Origin: Brumimicrobium sp051745635
GTDB lineage: Bacteria; Bacteroidota; Bacteroidia; Flavobacteriales_D; Crocinitomicaceae
Direction of reading: 5' to 3'
NCBI GenBank assembly: GCA_051745635.1
Contig: JBNJEH010000003.1
Coordinates: forward strand, 1 to 64,000
Length of the DNA: 64,000 nucleotides
The translations under genes were made by a program, and so were the position numbers. The notes under the pieces were generated by a model. That model did not search any database, was not told where the DNA came from, and saw nothing but the letters and a program-made list of their open reading frames with translations. How positions within the stretch are numbered: the stretch's first letter is position 1; each line of letters starts with the position of its first letter. Positions 37,901-46,472 of the stretch are shown here, one piece after another.

Positions 37901-38098
37901 AACATGATTTATTATTTGAGCGTACCCTGGAAGATGGTGGCAAAAGCAGGAAGAAAGAAACTGTTTGGCAGCAGGAAAGAAACCGATTCACAATCTATCG
38001 GTGAATACGATCCCGATAAAAATTACCGCTACATCAATATAATCATTGAGGGCGATGCAGAGGATTATGCGATCAAAATGGGAAAACGAAAGGATTAA
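34946..38098 (+). CDS. AsmA-like envelope protein, ~1050 aa
   Basis: One N-terminal membrane span (about 12-35, LIGFAVIIPVILFTALIAIA) anchors a very long periplasmic beta-rich region, the AsmA/YhdP/TamB architecture linked to lipid movement between membranes. The early segment DFKGKVVLEDSHIAPFANFP, PYISVDLEGVRVF and the late DGAVEKYAPLRALSDYF fit AsmA-like C-terminal regions. I chose the ATG at 34946 (MKMKFWNKRK) over a TTG 27 nt upstream because it gives a basic N-terminus. It lies in the same run as YihY and the ABC ATPase, consistent with an envelope-homeostasis operon. Confidence 0.85.
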   Translation: MKMKFWNKRKFWKRLIGFAVIIPVILFTALIAIAYFQQDRIVQHFLKTTNADFKGKVVLEDSHIAPFANFPYISVDLEGVRVFKTKRDTAAIVNLEDIYLGFNVMSLLSGDFNINMIQLADGFVHVHQNEQGDFDILQAFEPTHPIDDVEEEFHFALDEIELDGVDIKKTDPDSLTIDGYVQRAAIELSNKPEHLYLDVDLYADMSIIEKGDTSILKNKPTHLKTQLDYTKSTQVVQFSESSLDVMNSLFNVAGTIDIDDEFDLDLNIDGKKSDFSLLIALSPDDLIPLFNSFENRGDVFFKANITGKASQGHIPKITADFGCKDGFFKNRETQKTLEELNFVGHFESQKNKGIEHMRFEMTDFQARPETGRFKARLAVENFASPDIELMLNTNFELDYLAAFFNVQQLKDLDGNVELEMNFHDIIDLEHPEKSIEKLNESYYTELHVANLQFQIPGYAERFENINIDAHMDGHAAQLDQFHLDVGHSEVNIDGAISDLPALIHHTAIPVEARLNIESEEINLTQLTEAKGEQVVDEIISDLALKLRFNSSARAFTESPHLPIGEFFIEDLHADLSTYPHRFHDFHADVLIDTNDLSVVDFTGELDETDFHFSGKVQTYPMWFQEQLEGDTKIEYDLTSEHFALEDIFTYQGENFVPPDYRHEEITNAKVHGHANLHFKDHELKTTDIWLTELSGKMKMHPLRFSDFSGRVHVEDEHLTLEKFGGHIGQSSFKTDLSYYFGSRKEEKENYLEFQSPFLDFDKIMSYEERETESTSAAVEHDSVFSIFDIPFPDMRYHIDIGRMNYHKYHVSAIDADLRTTENHMLYIDTLMMDIASGHMDITGYFNGADRSEIYFSPDIELNNINMDQLMVKFDNFGQDEIVSDNIHGTLSGRLTGKIHMHADLIPIIDDSEIHLDARVTDGAVEKYAPLRALSDYFEDEALEKVLFDTLENHIDMKNGKMTIPEMVINSNLGFVKISGEQDMQMNMIYYLSVPWKMVAKAGRKKLFGSRKETDSQSIGEYDPDKNYRYINIIIEGDAEDYAIKMGKRKD

Positions 38099-38197
38099 CC
38101 GATTTCCTATATTTTTTTAATTTTAACGAAAATACGCAGATACCATATAAAATAGGTCTCTTCTATAATTATTAGAACGAAATTCCGGATATGAATT

Positions 38198-38884
38198 ATG
38201 ATCATTAGCCATAAACATAAATTTATTTTTATCAAAACGAAAAAAACGGCGAGTACCTCTGTAGAGATAGCACTGAGCAATATTTGTGGTAGTCGAGACG
38301 TGTTGACACCCATTGACAGCGAAGATGAAAAGGCAAGAGAAAAGTTTACCGGTATTTCAGCCCAAAATTATTATGTCCCACTGGGGCAATACGGCAGGAA
38401 TAATTTTCTTCGGAGTATTCGAAAAGCCCGGCCGTTGCAGTTTTATAATCACATGTCGGCCAGAGAAATAAGAAACTATGTTTCTAAAGAGGTTTGGGAC
38501 AATTACTATAAATTCACAATAGATCGCAACCCATACGATAAGATTGTTTCGCTTTACTATTGGAGAGGTGGAGATAAAAAATTCGGAAACATTTTTAATT
38601 TTTTGGTAAATGGCGGTTTAGAAGGGTTCAACAGCTATGATTTATATACAATCAACGGAGTTATGGTTGTGGACAGGATTTATCGCTTTGAAAAGATGGA
38701 CGAGATGTGCGAAGATCTTACTAAGCGCCTGAATCTCGAAAAACCGTTTGAGCTCGTGGATTATAAGGCAAAATCCACCTATCGCAATAAACGAAATTAT
38801 CAATCAGTTTTAGACCAGCGATCCAAAAAGCTGATTCGAAGAATTTTCGCAAGAGAATTTGAATTAATGGATTACGAGTGGTAA
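38198..38884 (+). CDS. Sulfotransferase family 2-like protein
   Basis: This 228-aa protein is predicted to transfer sulfate from PAPS to a carbohydrate or similar acceptor. The 5'-phosphosulfate-binding motif is FIKTKKTASTSVE (about 11-23) and the 3'-phosphate motif is FTIDRNPYDKIVSLYYW (about 105-122), with its Arg and Ser. There is no signal peptide, so it should act in the cytosol. It stands alone, about 100 nt after the AsmA-like gene. Single sulfotransferases of this kind often accompany surface polysaccharide loci, but no such locus is visible here. The acceptor is unknown. Confidence 0.82.
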   Translation: MIISHKHKFIFIKTKKTASTSVEIALSNICGSRDVLTPIDSEDEKAREKFTGISAQNYYVPLGQYGRNNFLRSIRKARPLQFYNHMSAREIRNYVSKEVWDNYYKFTIDRNPYDKIVSLYYWRGGDKKFGNIFNFLVNGGLEGFNSYDLYTINGVMVVDRIYRFEKMDEMCEDLTKRLNLEKPFELVDYKAKSTYRNKRNYQSVLDQRSKKLIRRIFAREFELMDYEW

Positions 38885-38978
38885 GAGATCCTTATTCTTG
38901 GCTTCTGTTCGAATTTCATGGGAGCGTGAAATCACAGAATCAGGTTATCGAATAAAGTTCCAAAAATTTACTTGAAAA

Positions 38979-40658
38979 TTAAAAGGATGCCGGACTTTCA
39001 AAGGTGACCAGCTTTTTGGTCTTGGGATGTTCAAAAGTAATCGAATGGGCGTGCAGATGAAGGCGATCGCCCATTTTTCCGTATAAATCATCTCCTGCGA
39101 TAGGAGCGTTGAGTCCTTCATAATGTGCAGCATGAACCCGCAACTGATGGGTGCGTCCCGTAATCGGATAGAACGCTACTCGCGTAGTTTGATCATTGAG
39201 CTGCAGCACTTGCCACTGTGTACTCGCCGATTTCCCCTGTTCGTGACAAACCATTTGGCGCGGTCGATCGAGGACATCCTGGCGCATTGGTAGTGCTATC
39301 GTACCGTGCTCTTTCGCTATATGACCTTCTAAATCGGCAAGGTATTTCTTTCTGATGCTGCGCTCTAAAAACTGTCGCTGGAGGAGTTTGTAGGCAATTT
39401 CGTTTTTTGCGAGCACCATGAGTCCGGAAGTAGACATGTCAAGTCGGTGAACGATGATCGGCCCTGTAGCGTTTTTAAAATGTTTCTTCATGCGTTCTTG
39501 TACGGAATCTTCAATCTGTTTTCCTGGAACGGATAAAAGTCCTTCAGGTTTATCGACAACGGCAATATACGGGTCTTCGTAGACGATAGAAATTTCCTTG
39601 TCGTCTCCATAATTGAGGAGAAGCGGGTTTTCCTCCACTTCCATACCATCGAGCATGTGGTTCAAAATCGGTGCACATTTTCCCTGACAAGCGGGGTAGA
39701 AGTGACCATGGCGGCGAATCCGCGTCTTCGGCGGTGCTCCCCACCAGAATTCTCCCATGGCAATGGGTTCCAGGTCGTTTTTAAAAGCGTATTGCAGTAA
39801 TTTGGGCGCCGCACATTCTCCAGCTCCTGCCGGTGGGCGACGGAAAGCTGTCGATTCAAAAATCGGTAACAGCGATTGTTGCTTTTTTTGCTTATTCAAA
39901 AATTGATAAGCATCAAAGAGTCTGTTTTGTAGGTTAGCCGATCGCTCTGCCCGCTCGGTTTTTAACGCGTTAATTTTGTCCGTATACGTTTCGAGTTGAG
40001 ATTGCAGTGCATCCAATTCTCGCTGTTGGCTCGAACGCATAGCTTTCAAATGTAGTTGATAGGATATACTTTCTTCTGCCAATTCATCGCACAACTGCTG
40101 ATAATTTTCTGAATTTAATTCGTGTTTTCCTTTCTGCCTCTTGACTTTGCGTTGTGCTTTAGCTTTACGCATGACAGCCCGCTGATCGTCGATGTTTTTC
40201 TGATGTTCTGTCCTCAACGATGCAACCCGTTCCGCAAGGTCCAGGTATTCGGGTGCAGACTCATGTTTTTCAATGGTGGCGTTAATCGCACTAATTTCCA
40301 GCTCTTCTGCGCGGTAAAACCCGTCTTTCTGCAAAATATCGTACACGGGAGGAACAAAATGTGCGTGGTGATTGGATCCTCCGAGTTTTCCCGAAAATGC
40401 CGCCAGATAACCGAGCGTTCCGTCCGCATGGCGCACGACCAGCACGCCAAACATTTTTCCAATGGCATTCGCTTTTTCTGAGTTCAGTCCAAAATCGTGG
40501 TTCAGATCATTCGTTGACAGGTATTCCTGCAATTCATCAACCGCTATTTTCGTGATGCGATGCGGTTCATAGTAAAATGGAAACGTAAACTGACCGGGTA
40601 GATCAATTTCGGTCGTATCCGTCTTAAATGGATTGAATTTCTCGGGAAAATGACGCAC
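38979..40658 (-). CDS. Extended RluA-family pseudouridine synthase with N-terminal Cys domain
   Basis: The C-terminal third is an RluA-type pseudouridine synthase. The catalytic motif HRLDMSTSGLMVLAKN contains Asp407, followed by RKKYLADLEGH and ITGRTHQLRVHAAH. The first 300 residues carry an extra region. It has a beta-rich start, a long coiled coil (about 140-235) and a conserved-looking block with ECAAPKLLQYAF, MGEFWWGAPP and FYPACQGKCAPILNHML. The three Cys in that block could bind a metal. Total length is 559 aa against 220-330 for typical RluA. The target RNA is unknown. Confidence 0.88.
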   Translation of the reverse strand: MRHFPEKFNPFKTDTTEIDLPGQFTFPFYYEPHRITKIAVDELQEYLSTNDLNHDFGLNSEKANAIGKMFGVLVVRHADGTLGYLAAFSGKLGGSNHHAHFVPPVYDILQKDGFYRAEELEISAINATIEKHESAPEYLDLAERVASLRTEHQKNIDDQRAVMRKAKAQRKVKRQKGKHELNSENYQQLCDELAEESISYQLHLKAMRSSQQRELDALQSQLETYTDKINALKTERAERSANLQNRLFDAYQFLNKQKKQQSLLPIFESTAFRRPPAGAGECAAPKLLQYAFKNDLEPIAMGEFWWGAPPKTRIRRHGHFYPACQGKCAPILNHMLDGMEVEENPLLLNYGDDKEISIVYEDPYIAVVDKPEGLLSVPGKQIEDSVQERMKKHFKNATGPIIVHRLDMSTSGLMVLAKNEIAYKLLQRQFLERSIRKKYLADLEGHIAKEHGTIALPMRQDVLDRPRQMVCHEQGKSASTQWQVLQLNDQTTRVAFYPITGRTHQLRVHAAHYEGLNAPIAGDDLYGKMGDRLHLHAHSITFEHPKTKKLVTFESPASF

Positions 40659-40683
40659 TGAACAGCAATTTTTTCAAAAGTAA

Positions 40684-40899
40684 TCATTATTGTCCGACAT
40701 AAAGACATTCACAAGTGGAGATGAATTTATTCTCTTTTCATTTTTTTATTCACAAAGGTTTGTTTTTTAAGGTGTTCATGAGCTCGGTTAAACCTCGGTT
40801 CTTGATGAAAAACGAAACAAAAAATCAAGCTCTTTCAACATTATAAACAACTAACGTGCTGACAGCGTGTTTGCTTTACTTTTTATCGGACAGTAGTGA
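40684..40899. mobile_element. MITE-like 216-bp element with imperfect inverted ends
   Basis: The left end TCATTATTGTCCGACATAAAG (40684-40704) and the reverse complement of the right end (40879-40899) match at 17 of 21 positions. No coding frame lies between them. Single relatives of these ends occur at 8934 and 12742. Size, inverted ends and scattered copies suggest a non-autonomous element; no target-site duplication was confirmed. Confidence 0.4.
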
Positions 40900-40937
40900 A
40901 AACTAATAATAAAGCCCGGTTCGCCGTCTCCGAACGA

Positions 40938-43256
40938 CTATTTTTGGGCGCGAACGATAATTTCCACCCGTCGGTTAAACCGCTTGTTTTTGGGGTTTGT
41001 GTTTTTTCTTAACGGTTTCCACTCTCCCATGTAACGCACGTCAATATTGTCGTAATCCACGCCGTAGTGCATCAATTTGCGCTTCACAACTTCAGATCGC
41101 TTGCGGGATAGTATCAAGTTGTAATTTTCAGAGGCATCATCATCGGTGTGTCCGATCACCTCAAAGCGATAGTTTTTGCCGTATTCGTTCGCCAATTTTT
41201 CGATGCGTTCGTTGTCGGCGTCACCTATTGTTGCTTCATCTACGTTGAAGTAAATAAATGTGCGGTCGATTTTATTGCTCTGCACGACGGTGTCGATTTG
41301 TTGAGACTCCGTATTGTCGGGTTCGGGCTGCGTTTCCTCGATCGATTCGACCTTTGTTCTGGTATGGTTGGGGTCTTTTTGTTCCTTGATCCGTTGAAGT
41401 TCGAGGCTGTCGATATTGGAGGAGTCAATCGGGCAGCCGTCATTGTAGAGGGATCCCGCCACTTCAGGGCAAGCGTCCATATCGTCTGGAATCCCGTCTC
41501 CGTCGATGTCCGTGCAGCAAGCATGTTTTTCCATCGGACACCCATTGTTGACTTCCACACCAGGGACTTCAGGACAATGGTCAGCGGCGTCTATAACCCC
41601 ATCGCGATCCGTGTCGGGACAACCGTAATGAATGGCTAAGCCCGGCGTATCCGGACACATATCATTCAAATCAATAATGCCGTCTCCGTCGCGGTCGGGA
41701 CAACCATTGTGTTCCTCAGGACCCTGTTCGTAGATACAGTAATCTTCTTTGTCTGGAATGCCATCTTTATCCGTATCAGGACAACCGTTCAGCGAAAGCG
41801 GTCCCGGATCGTACATACAATCATCTTTGGGATCGGAAATTTTGTCCCCGTCCCTATCTTTGGGAACCGTGTAAGGCCTGGAATAACTCAAGCCAGCAAA
41901 AAAGTTTTGAGTATACCGCGAACGTTTGCCGATGAATCCAGAAATGTTATTCCCGCCGGCAAAAATACCCCAGCCACTCTTAAAACGATAACGTACAGCA
42001 GCTCCTAAGTTAACCTGGGCATTGCGTTGAAAACTGATGGGAAGCATCACACTGATTTTTGGCGTTTCATAACGTGGTGTGAGCGTATGAAGCCCTTTGA
42101 AATGAGACTTGTGTGGATCCTTTTTGCGTTTTAGCGGAATCGTAGTCACCCAGCTGGCATAGAATTTTTTCCAGATATTGTAATCGCCGCTGAGGTTCAA
42201 TGTCGTCGGTAAATTCATATTAAAATTGCCTTCATTGTCATCCGTAGCTGAACCTTCTACGGCTTCGTTATCAAAACTTTTAAAGAGTGAACCACCTCCA
42301 ATTTCGAGCGAACTCATCTTGTCGAGGTTCATTGGTATTCCAGTGTTTACAAAGTTGAATGATTCAGGAGCTTTTGCAAAGCGAACCCGACCGATATCAT
42401 TGATAGACACACCAACCTTGTAGAGGTATTTCTTTTGATCATAACGTTCGATATCTGTTTCACCATCCATGTCATAGCGGTATTTTTCTGGCTCCGGACG
42501 ATATTCATAGACCGCACCCAGGTCAAAACCAAATCCACGCTTGCGGGAAGTAAAACTGTTGTCCTTTTCCGCAGTTCCATACTCGAAGGGTACTTCTGAA
42601 AAATCACCCGAAACAGCATTTTGACCATTGAATTCAAAGGCTCCTTCTTCGGCGTAGAGGTAAGCGGCGTCAATCCCGTTAATCAATTTAAAAGCAGCGC
42701 CTGCCTTAAAAAAATGCGGTGTTTCATTTTGTATAACCCGCGCATAGGAAAAACGGTGTTCGTTGTAAATGAATTGCGTGAGATTGTAGTTGGAAAAATT
42801 GACGGGCTGTCCAACAGGATTATTTTCAAATCCTTCGTCAACGGCTTGCGTCCACTGACTCGGTAATCCATCAATATTGCCAAACTGCCGGATGCGCAAA
42901 CTGTAGCCGATGGAATTTTGATGATCGATTTCATAATATCCTCCAATGACGTCGATAGAAAAATTATTCATGACATAACCCGGTCCCGAATGATCGCGAT
43001 AGCGCTCTTGTTCATTGCCAAAAATTCGACTGACAAGACTCGCGTTCGCTCCCTGGAAATTATTCGATTGCACACGCACTAAGGCAGACGATACAGAAAA
43101 CTTACTGGTCGTGTTGACGATTGACGCAGGATTGAGAAAAGCGCTGGTGTTTCCCAGAAAGTTGTCGGTCGAAATCCCGGTGTACTGCTGTTGCCCGTAA
43201 CTGAAAAGTGAGCAACTCAACATCATAAAAATGGTAAGTTTCCAGTAGTGAATCAT
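40938..43256 (-). CDS. OmpA-family outer membrane protein with thrombospondin-3 repeats
   Basis: This 772-aa protein has a signal peptide (1-22, ending FSYGQQ). A beta-barrel domain (about 25-470) resembles the DUF5723/PorP-SprF group (NTSAFLNPASIV). Calcium-binding thrombospondin type 3 repeats follow (about 470-600: DKDGIPDKEDYC, DRDGDGIIDLNDMCP, DTDRDGVIDAADHCP). The C-terminal OmpA domain (about 655-772) contains FIYFNVDEATI, VIGHTDDDASENYNLILSRK and NRRVEIIVRAQ and binds peptidoglycan. The start at 43256 (MIHYWK) is preferred over a TTG three codons upstream. It tethers the outer membrane to the cell wall; any T9SS partnership is inference. Confidence 0.9.
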   Translation of the reverse strand: MIHYWKLTIFMMLSCSLFSYGQQQYTGISTDNFLGNTSAFLNPASIVNTTSKFSVSSALVRVQSNNFQGANASLVSRIFGNEQERYRDHSGPGYVMNNFSIDVIGGYYEIDHQNSIGYSLRIRQFGNIDGLPSQWTQAVDEGFENNPVGQPVNFSNYNLTQFIYNEHRFSYARVIQNETPHFFKAGAAFKLINGIDAAYLYAEEGAFEFNGQNAVSGDFSEVPFEYGTAEKDNSFTSRKRGFGFDLGAVYEYRPEPEKYRYDMDGETDIERYDQKKYLYKVGVSINDIGRVRFAKAPESFNFVNTGIPMNLDKMSSLEIGGGSLFKSFDNEAVEGSATDDNEGNFNMNLPTTLNLSGDYNIWKKFYASWVTTIPLKRKKDPHKSHFKGLHTLTPRYETPKISVMLPISFQRNAQVNLGAAVRYRFKSGWGIFAGGNNISGFIGKRSRYTQNFFAGLSYSRPYTVPKDRDGDKISDPKDDCMYDPGPLSLNGCPDTDKDGIPDKEDYCIYEQGPEEHNGCPDRDGDGIIDLNDMCPDTPGLAIHYGCPDTDRDGVIDAADHCPEVPGVEVNNGCPMEKHACCTDIDGDGIPDDMDACPEVAGSLYNDGCPIDSSNIDSLELQRIKEQKDPNHTRTKVESIEETQPEPDNTESQQIDTVVQSNKIDRTFIYFNVDEATIGDADNERIEKLANEYGKNYRFEVIGHTDDDASENYNLILSRKRSEVVKRKLMHYGVDYDNIDVRYMGEWKPLRKNTNPKNKRFNRRVEIIVRAQK

Positions 43257-43410
43257 AAGTATCAAGCAATTGTTTTCCTCAAAATTAGTGAATTTAAATG
43301 TTCGCTGTATTCAATTCTATCATTTTCTTGCGATGATAACGGAGATGTTCACTGTGCTGTTCTTTGCTTTTTTCTATTTTTGTGCTTTTCAAATCAAGGA
43401 AACAATTAAC

Positions 43411-45846
43411 ATGAAAATATCCTACAGTTGGCTCAAACGATATGTGAAGACATCGCTCTCTCCGAAGGAGGTTGGCGAAATTTTAACCGATACGGGACTC
43501 GAAATCGAGGGTATCGAAGAAGTGGAGCGCATTCAAGGTGGTCTCCAGGGTGTTGTGATTGGTGAAATCAAGGAATGCACAAAGCACGAAAACGCCGATC
43601 GGTTGAATGTTACAAACGTGGATGTCGGCGAAAATGAACTGCTGCAAATCGTTTGTGGCGCCCCGAATGTCGCCGAAGGACAAAAAGTGATGGTGGCTAC
43701 GGTAGGTACGACCTTATATCCCGCGCCGAATGAGCCTTTTAAGATTAAAAAGTCAAAAATACGCGGCGTAGCTTCAGAAGGAATGATTTGCGCTGAAGAT
43801 GAGCTGGGTATTGGAACATCGCACGATGGTATCATGGTCTTGCCAGAGGATGCTGAAGTTGGGCAGAAAGCAGCCACTTACTTTCAGCTCGAAAGCGACG
43901 TAGTTTTTGAAATTGGCTTGACGCCGAATCGGAGTGACGCTATGGGACATGTTGGTGTTGCGCGCGATTTAGTGGCATACACAAAAGTACATGATGTCGA
44001 AAAGACGACCCTTCAATTTCCGGACGCGAGTGCTTTCGAAGTTCAGAATACGGGACAGAGCGTTAAAATTGAGGTAGAAGATACTGAAGCTTGCCCGCGT
44101 TACATGGGTACAGTGATTGCTGATATTGAAGTGGCTCCTTCACCGGACTGGCTGAAAAATGCGCTGCTTTCAATTGGTCTGACACCGATCAATAACGTCG
44201 TGGATGTTACGAATTATGTCATGCACGAACTCGGAACGCCGCTTCACGCCTTTGATCTCAAAAAAGTGGGCGAACAAATTGTGGTCAAAAAAGCGGAAGC
44301 GGGCACCGTGTTTAACACATTGGACGGAGAAGAAAGAAAGTTGAGTGCCGATGATTTGATGATTACCAACGGTACTGAAAACATGTGCATGGCAGGTATT
44401 TTCGGAGGTGCTGACTCAGGCGTAAAAGATACGACGCAATCGATATTCTTGGAGGCTGCTTATTTCGATCCCGTGACGATTCGTCAATCTGCCAAGCGCC
44501 ATGGATTGATTACCGATGCTTCCTTTCGATTTGAGCGAGGTGTCGATCCCAACATGATTGATTTTGCTTTAAAACGTGCCGCTGCGCTCATTGCTGAGGT
44601 CACCGGAGGTAAAGTGGGCATGCAACCGATCGATAAGTATCCGCAAACGATTCAGTCGCGGGAAGTGATGTTCAGCTACGAGCGCTGTAATCAGCTCATC
44701 GGCAATGAAATTGAAGTCGAGAAAATAGGTGAAATTCTCAAGTCGCTCGATATCGAGATTTTACAGAACAACGGAGCACAGGTAAAATTAAAAATTCCTA
44801 CTTATCGCGTAGACGTTACCCGTCAGGCCGACGTTATTGAGGAGGTGCTGAGAATTTATGGCTTCAACAACATTACATTGCCCGAGAAGTGGAATATTAG
44901 CCTGTCTGAGCAAGACCTCAGAAATGAAGAAAAGCGCATGAACACAGTGGCCAACTTATTGGTGAGCCAGGGGTATTTCGAAATGTTAAACAATTCCTTG
45001 ACGGCTTCCCAACTGATCGAAGAACTCGGAGGAGAGTGGATGTCCAATGCGAACAGTGTGGAAATGCTCAATCCGTTGAGCAATGAACTGGACGTGATGC
45101 GGCAGACGCTTATTTTTCACGGGTTATCGAGCATTGCTCATAACCAAAACCGCCAGCATCCGGATGTGGGATTGTTTGAATTTGGAAAGGTTTACCACAA
45201 ATTTGGAGATGAGTACAAAGAAAACAAACGGCTCAATATATTTCTGACGGGTAGAAAGCATCAAGAACGATGGAATACGGATGATAGTAAGACGACTTTT
45301 TACTCGCTCAAAGGATCGGTTGTTGCGCTCTTAGAGCGTTTGGGAATCGACGAAATGGTCACCTCCAAAGCGTTGAAAAAATCATTACTCGCCGATGGTA
45401 TTCAGTTGTATGCCCAGAAAAATAAAATTGGCGAGATCGGTTGGACAACAAAGGAGCTGAACAAAGCTTTTGGTGTAAAACAGCAGGTTTTCGTGGCGGA
45501 TCTCGACTGGGACATGCTGCTGAGTCTGGGCAATCGCAATAAGGTTGAATTTTCGCCACTTGCGCGATCTTTTGCCGTGCGACGAGATTTTTCTTTATTG
45601 TTAGACGAGGCTGTAACCTTTGGAGCAATTGAAGCAATCGCTTATAAAACAGATCGCAGGTTGTTGAAAAAAGTGGATCTTTTCGATGTGTACGAAGGCG
45701 ATAAATTGCCGGAAGGAAAGAAATCGTACGCGGTAAGCTTCTCTTTCCAGGATGATGAAAAGACCTTGAAGGACAAGCAGATCGATAAATTGATGGATAA
45801 GATTTACGCGCAATTGAACAAACAATTAAAAGCTGAATTGAGATGA
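43411..45846 (+). CDS. pheT: Phenylalanine-tRNA ligase beta subunit
   Basis: PheT pairs with PheS to charge tRNA-Phe. The ATG at 43411 starts MKISYSWLKRYV, the usual N-terminus. The tRNA-binding EMAP-like domain (about 40-150) shows ECTKHENADRLNVT, IVCGAPNVAEGQKV and GVASEGMICAEDELG. B3/B4 editing and B5 domains follow (PLHAFDLKKV, MCMAGIFGG, SFRFERGVDPN). The C-terminal anticodon-binding FDX-ACB domain starts with FAVRRDFSLLLDEAV. Length is 811 aa, as in other Bacteroidota. pheS is not in the window. The stop overlaps the bioD start by 4 nt. Confidence 0.97.
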   Translation: MKISYSWLKRYVKTSLSPKEVGEILTDTGLEIEGIEEVERIQGGLQGVVIGEIKECTKHENADRLNVTNVDVGENELLQIVCGAPNVAEGQKVMVATVGTTLYPAPNEPFKIKKSKIRGVASEGMICAEDELGIGTSHDGIMVLPEDAEVGQKAATYFQLESDVVFEIGLTPNRSDAMGHVGVARDLVAYTKVHDVEKTTLQFPDASAFEVQNTGQSVKIEVEDTEACPRYMGTVIADIEVAPSPDWLKNALLSIGLTPINNVVDVTNYVMHELGTPLHAFDLKKVGEQIVVKKAEAGTVFNTLDGEERKLSADDLMITNGTENMCMAGIFGGADSGVKDTTQSIFLEAAYFDPVTIRQSAKRHGLITDASFRFERGVDPNMIDFALKRAAALIAEVTGGKVGMQPIDKYPQTIQSREVMFSYERCNQLIGNEIEVEKIGEILKSLDIEILQNNGAQVKLKIPTYRVDVTRQADVIEEVLRIYGFNNITLPEKWNISLSEQDLRNEEKRMNTVANLLVSQGYFEMLNNSLTASQLIEELGGEWMSNANSVEMLNPLSNELDVMRQTLIFHGLSSIAHNQNRQHPDVGLFEFGKVYHKFGDEYKENKRLNIFLTGRKHQERWNTDDSKTTFYSLKGSVVALLERLGIDEMVTSKALKKSLLADGIQLYAQKNKIGEIGWTTKELNKAFGVKQQVFVADLDWDMLLSLGNRNKVEFSPLARSFAVRRDFSLLLDEAVTFGAIEAIAYKTDRRLLKKVDLFDVYEGDKLPEGKKSYAVSFSFQDDEKTLKDKQIDKLMDKIYAQLNKQLKAELR

Positions 45847-46472
45847 TGAAAGGCGTTTCTATCGTTGGAATTGGCACGGATGTAGGTAAAACTGTAGTCA
45901 GTGCAATTATTTCGGAAGCATTGGGTGCGCGTTATTTTAAGCCTGCACAAGCCGGAGACCTCAATAATTCGGACAGCATGAAGGTGGATCGATTGACCAG
46001 TGATCGCGTAACCATCGCCCCGGAAGCATTTCGTTTAAAAACACCAATGGCCCCACACGGCGCTGCAAAAATCGACGGCGTCGAAATGCGCGTTTCCGAT
46101 ATTCAGTTTCCGCAATCGGATCAACCAATTGTACTGGAAGGAGCCGGCGGTCTCATGGTTCCCTTGAACGAACACGACGAAACTTTTCTGGATATATACA
46201 AGAAATCGGGACTTCCGGTAGTGGTAGTTTCAAGACATTATTTGGGGAGTATTAATCACACCTTGTTGACGATTGATCGCTTGAAACTTGAAGGGTTGAA
46301 CATTCTCGGAATCGTTTTTGTCGGTGATGAAAATGAAGTCACAGAATCGATCGTCGAGCACAACACCGGTGTTCAGCAACTGGCGAGAATTCCCTGGGCA
46401 GAAGAGCTGAACCTGGATTTCGTTAAAACACAAGCAGAAAAATTAAAAGGATTAGTATATGAACTTAGTTGA
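45843..46472 (+). CDS. bioD: Dethiobiotin synthetase
   Basis: BioD closes the ureido ring of dethiobiotin using ATP and carbonate. The P-loop is GIGTDVGKTVVS (Lys16), and later motifs are FKPAQAGD and VLEGAGGLMVPL. Length (209 aa) is normal. It overlaps pheT by 4 nt (ATGA) and bioA by 14 nt, so the three are translationally coupled. Other biotin genes (bioB, bioF) are not in the window. Confidence 0.95.
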   Translation: MMKGVSIVGIGTDVGKTVVSAIISEALGARYFKPAQAGDLNNSDSMKVDRLTSDRVTIAPEAFRLKTPMAPHGAAKIDGVEMRVSDIQFPQSDQPIVLEGAGGLMVPLNEHDETFLDIYKKSGLPVVVVSRHYLGSINHTLLTIDRLKLEGLNILGIVFVGDENEVTESIVEHNTGVQQLARIPWAEELNLDFVKTQAEKLKGLVYELS

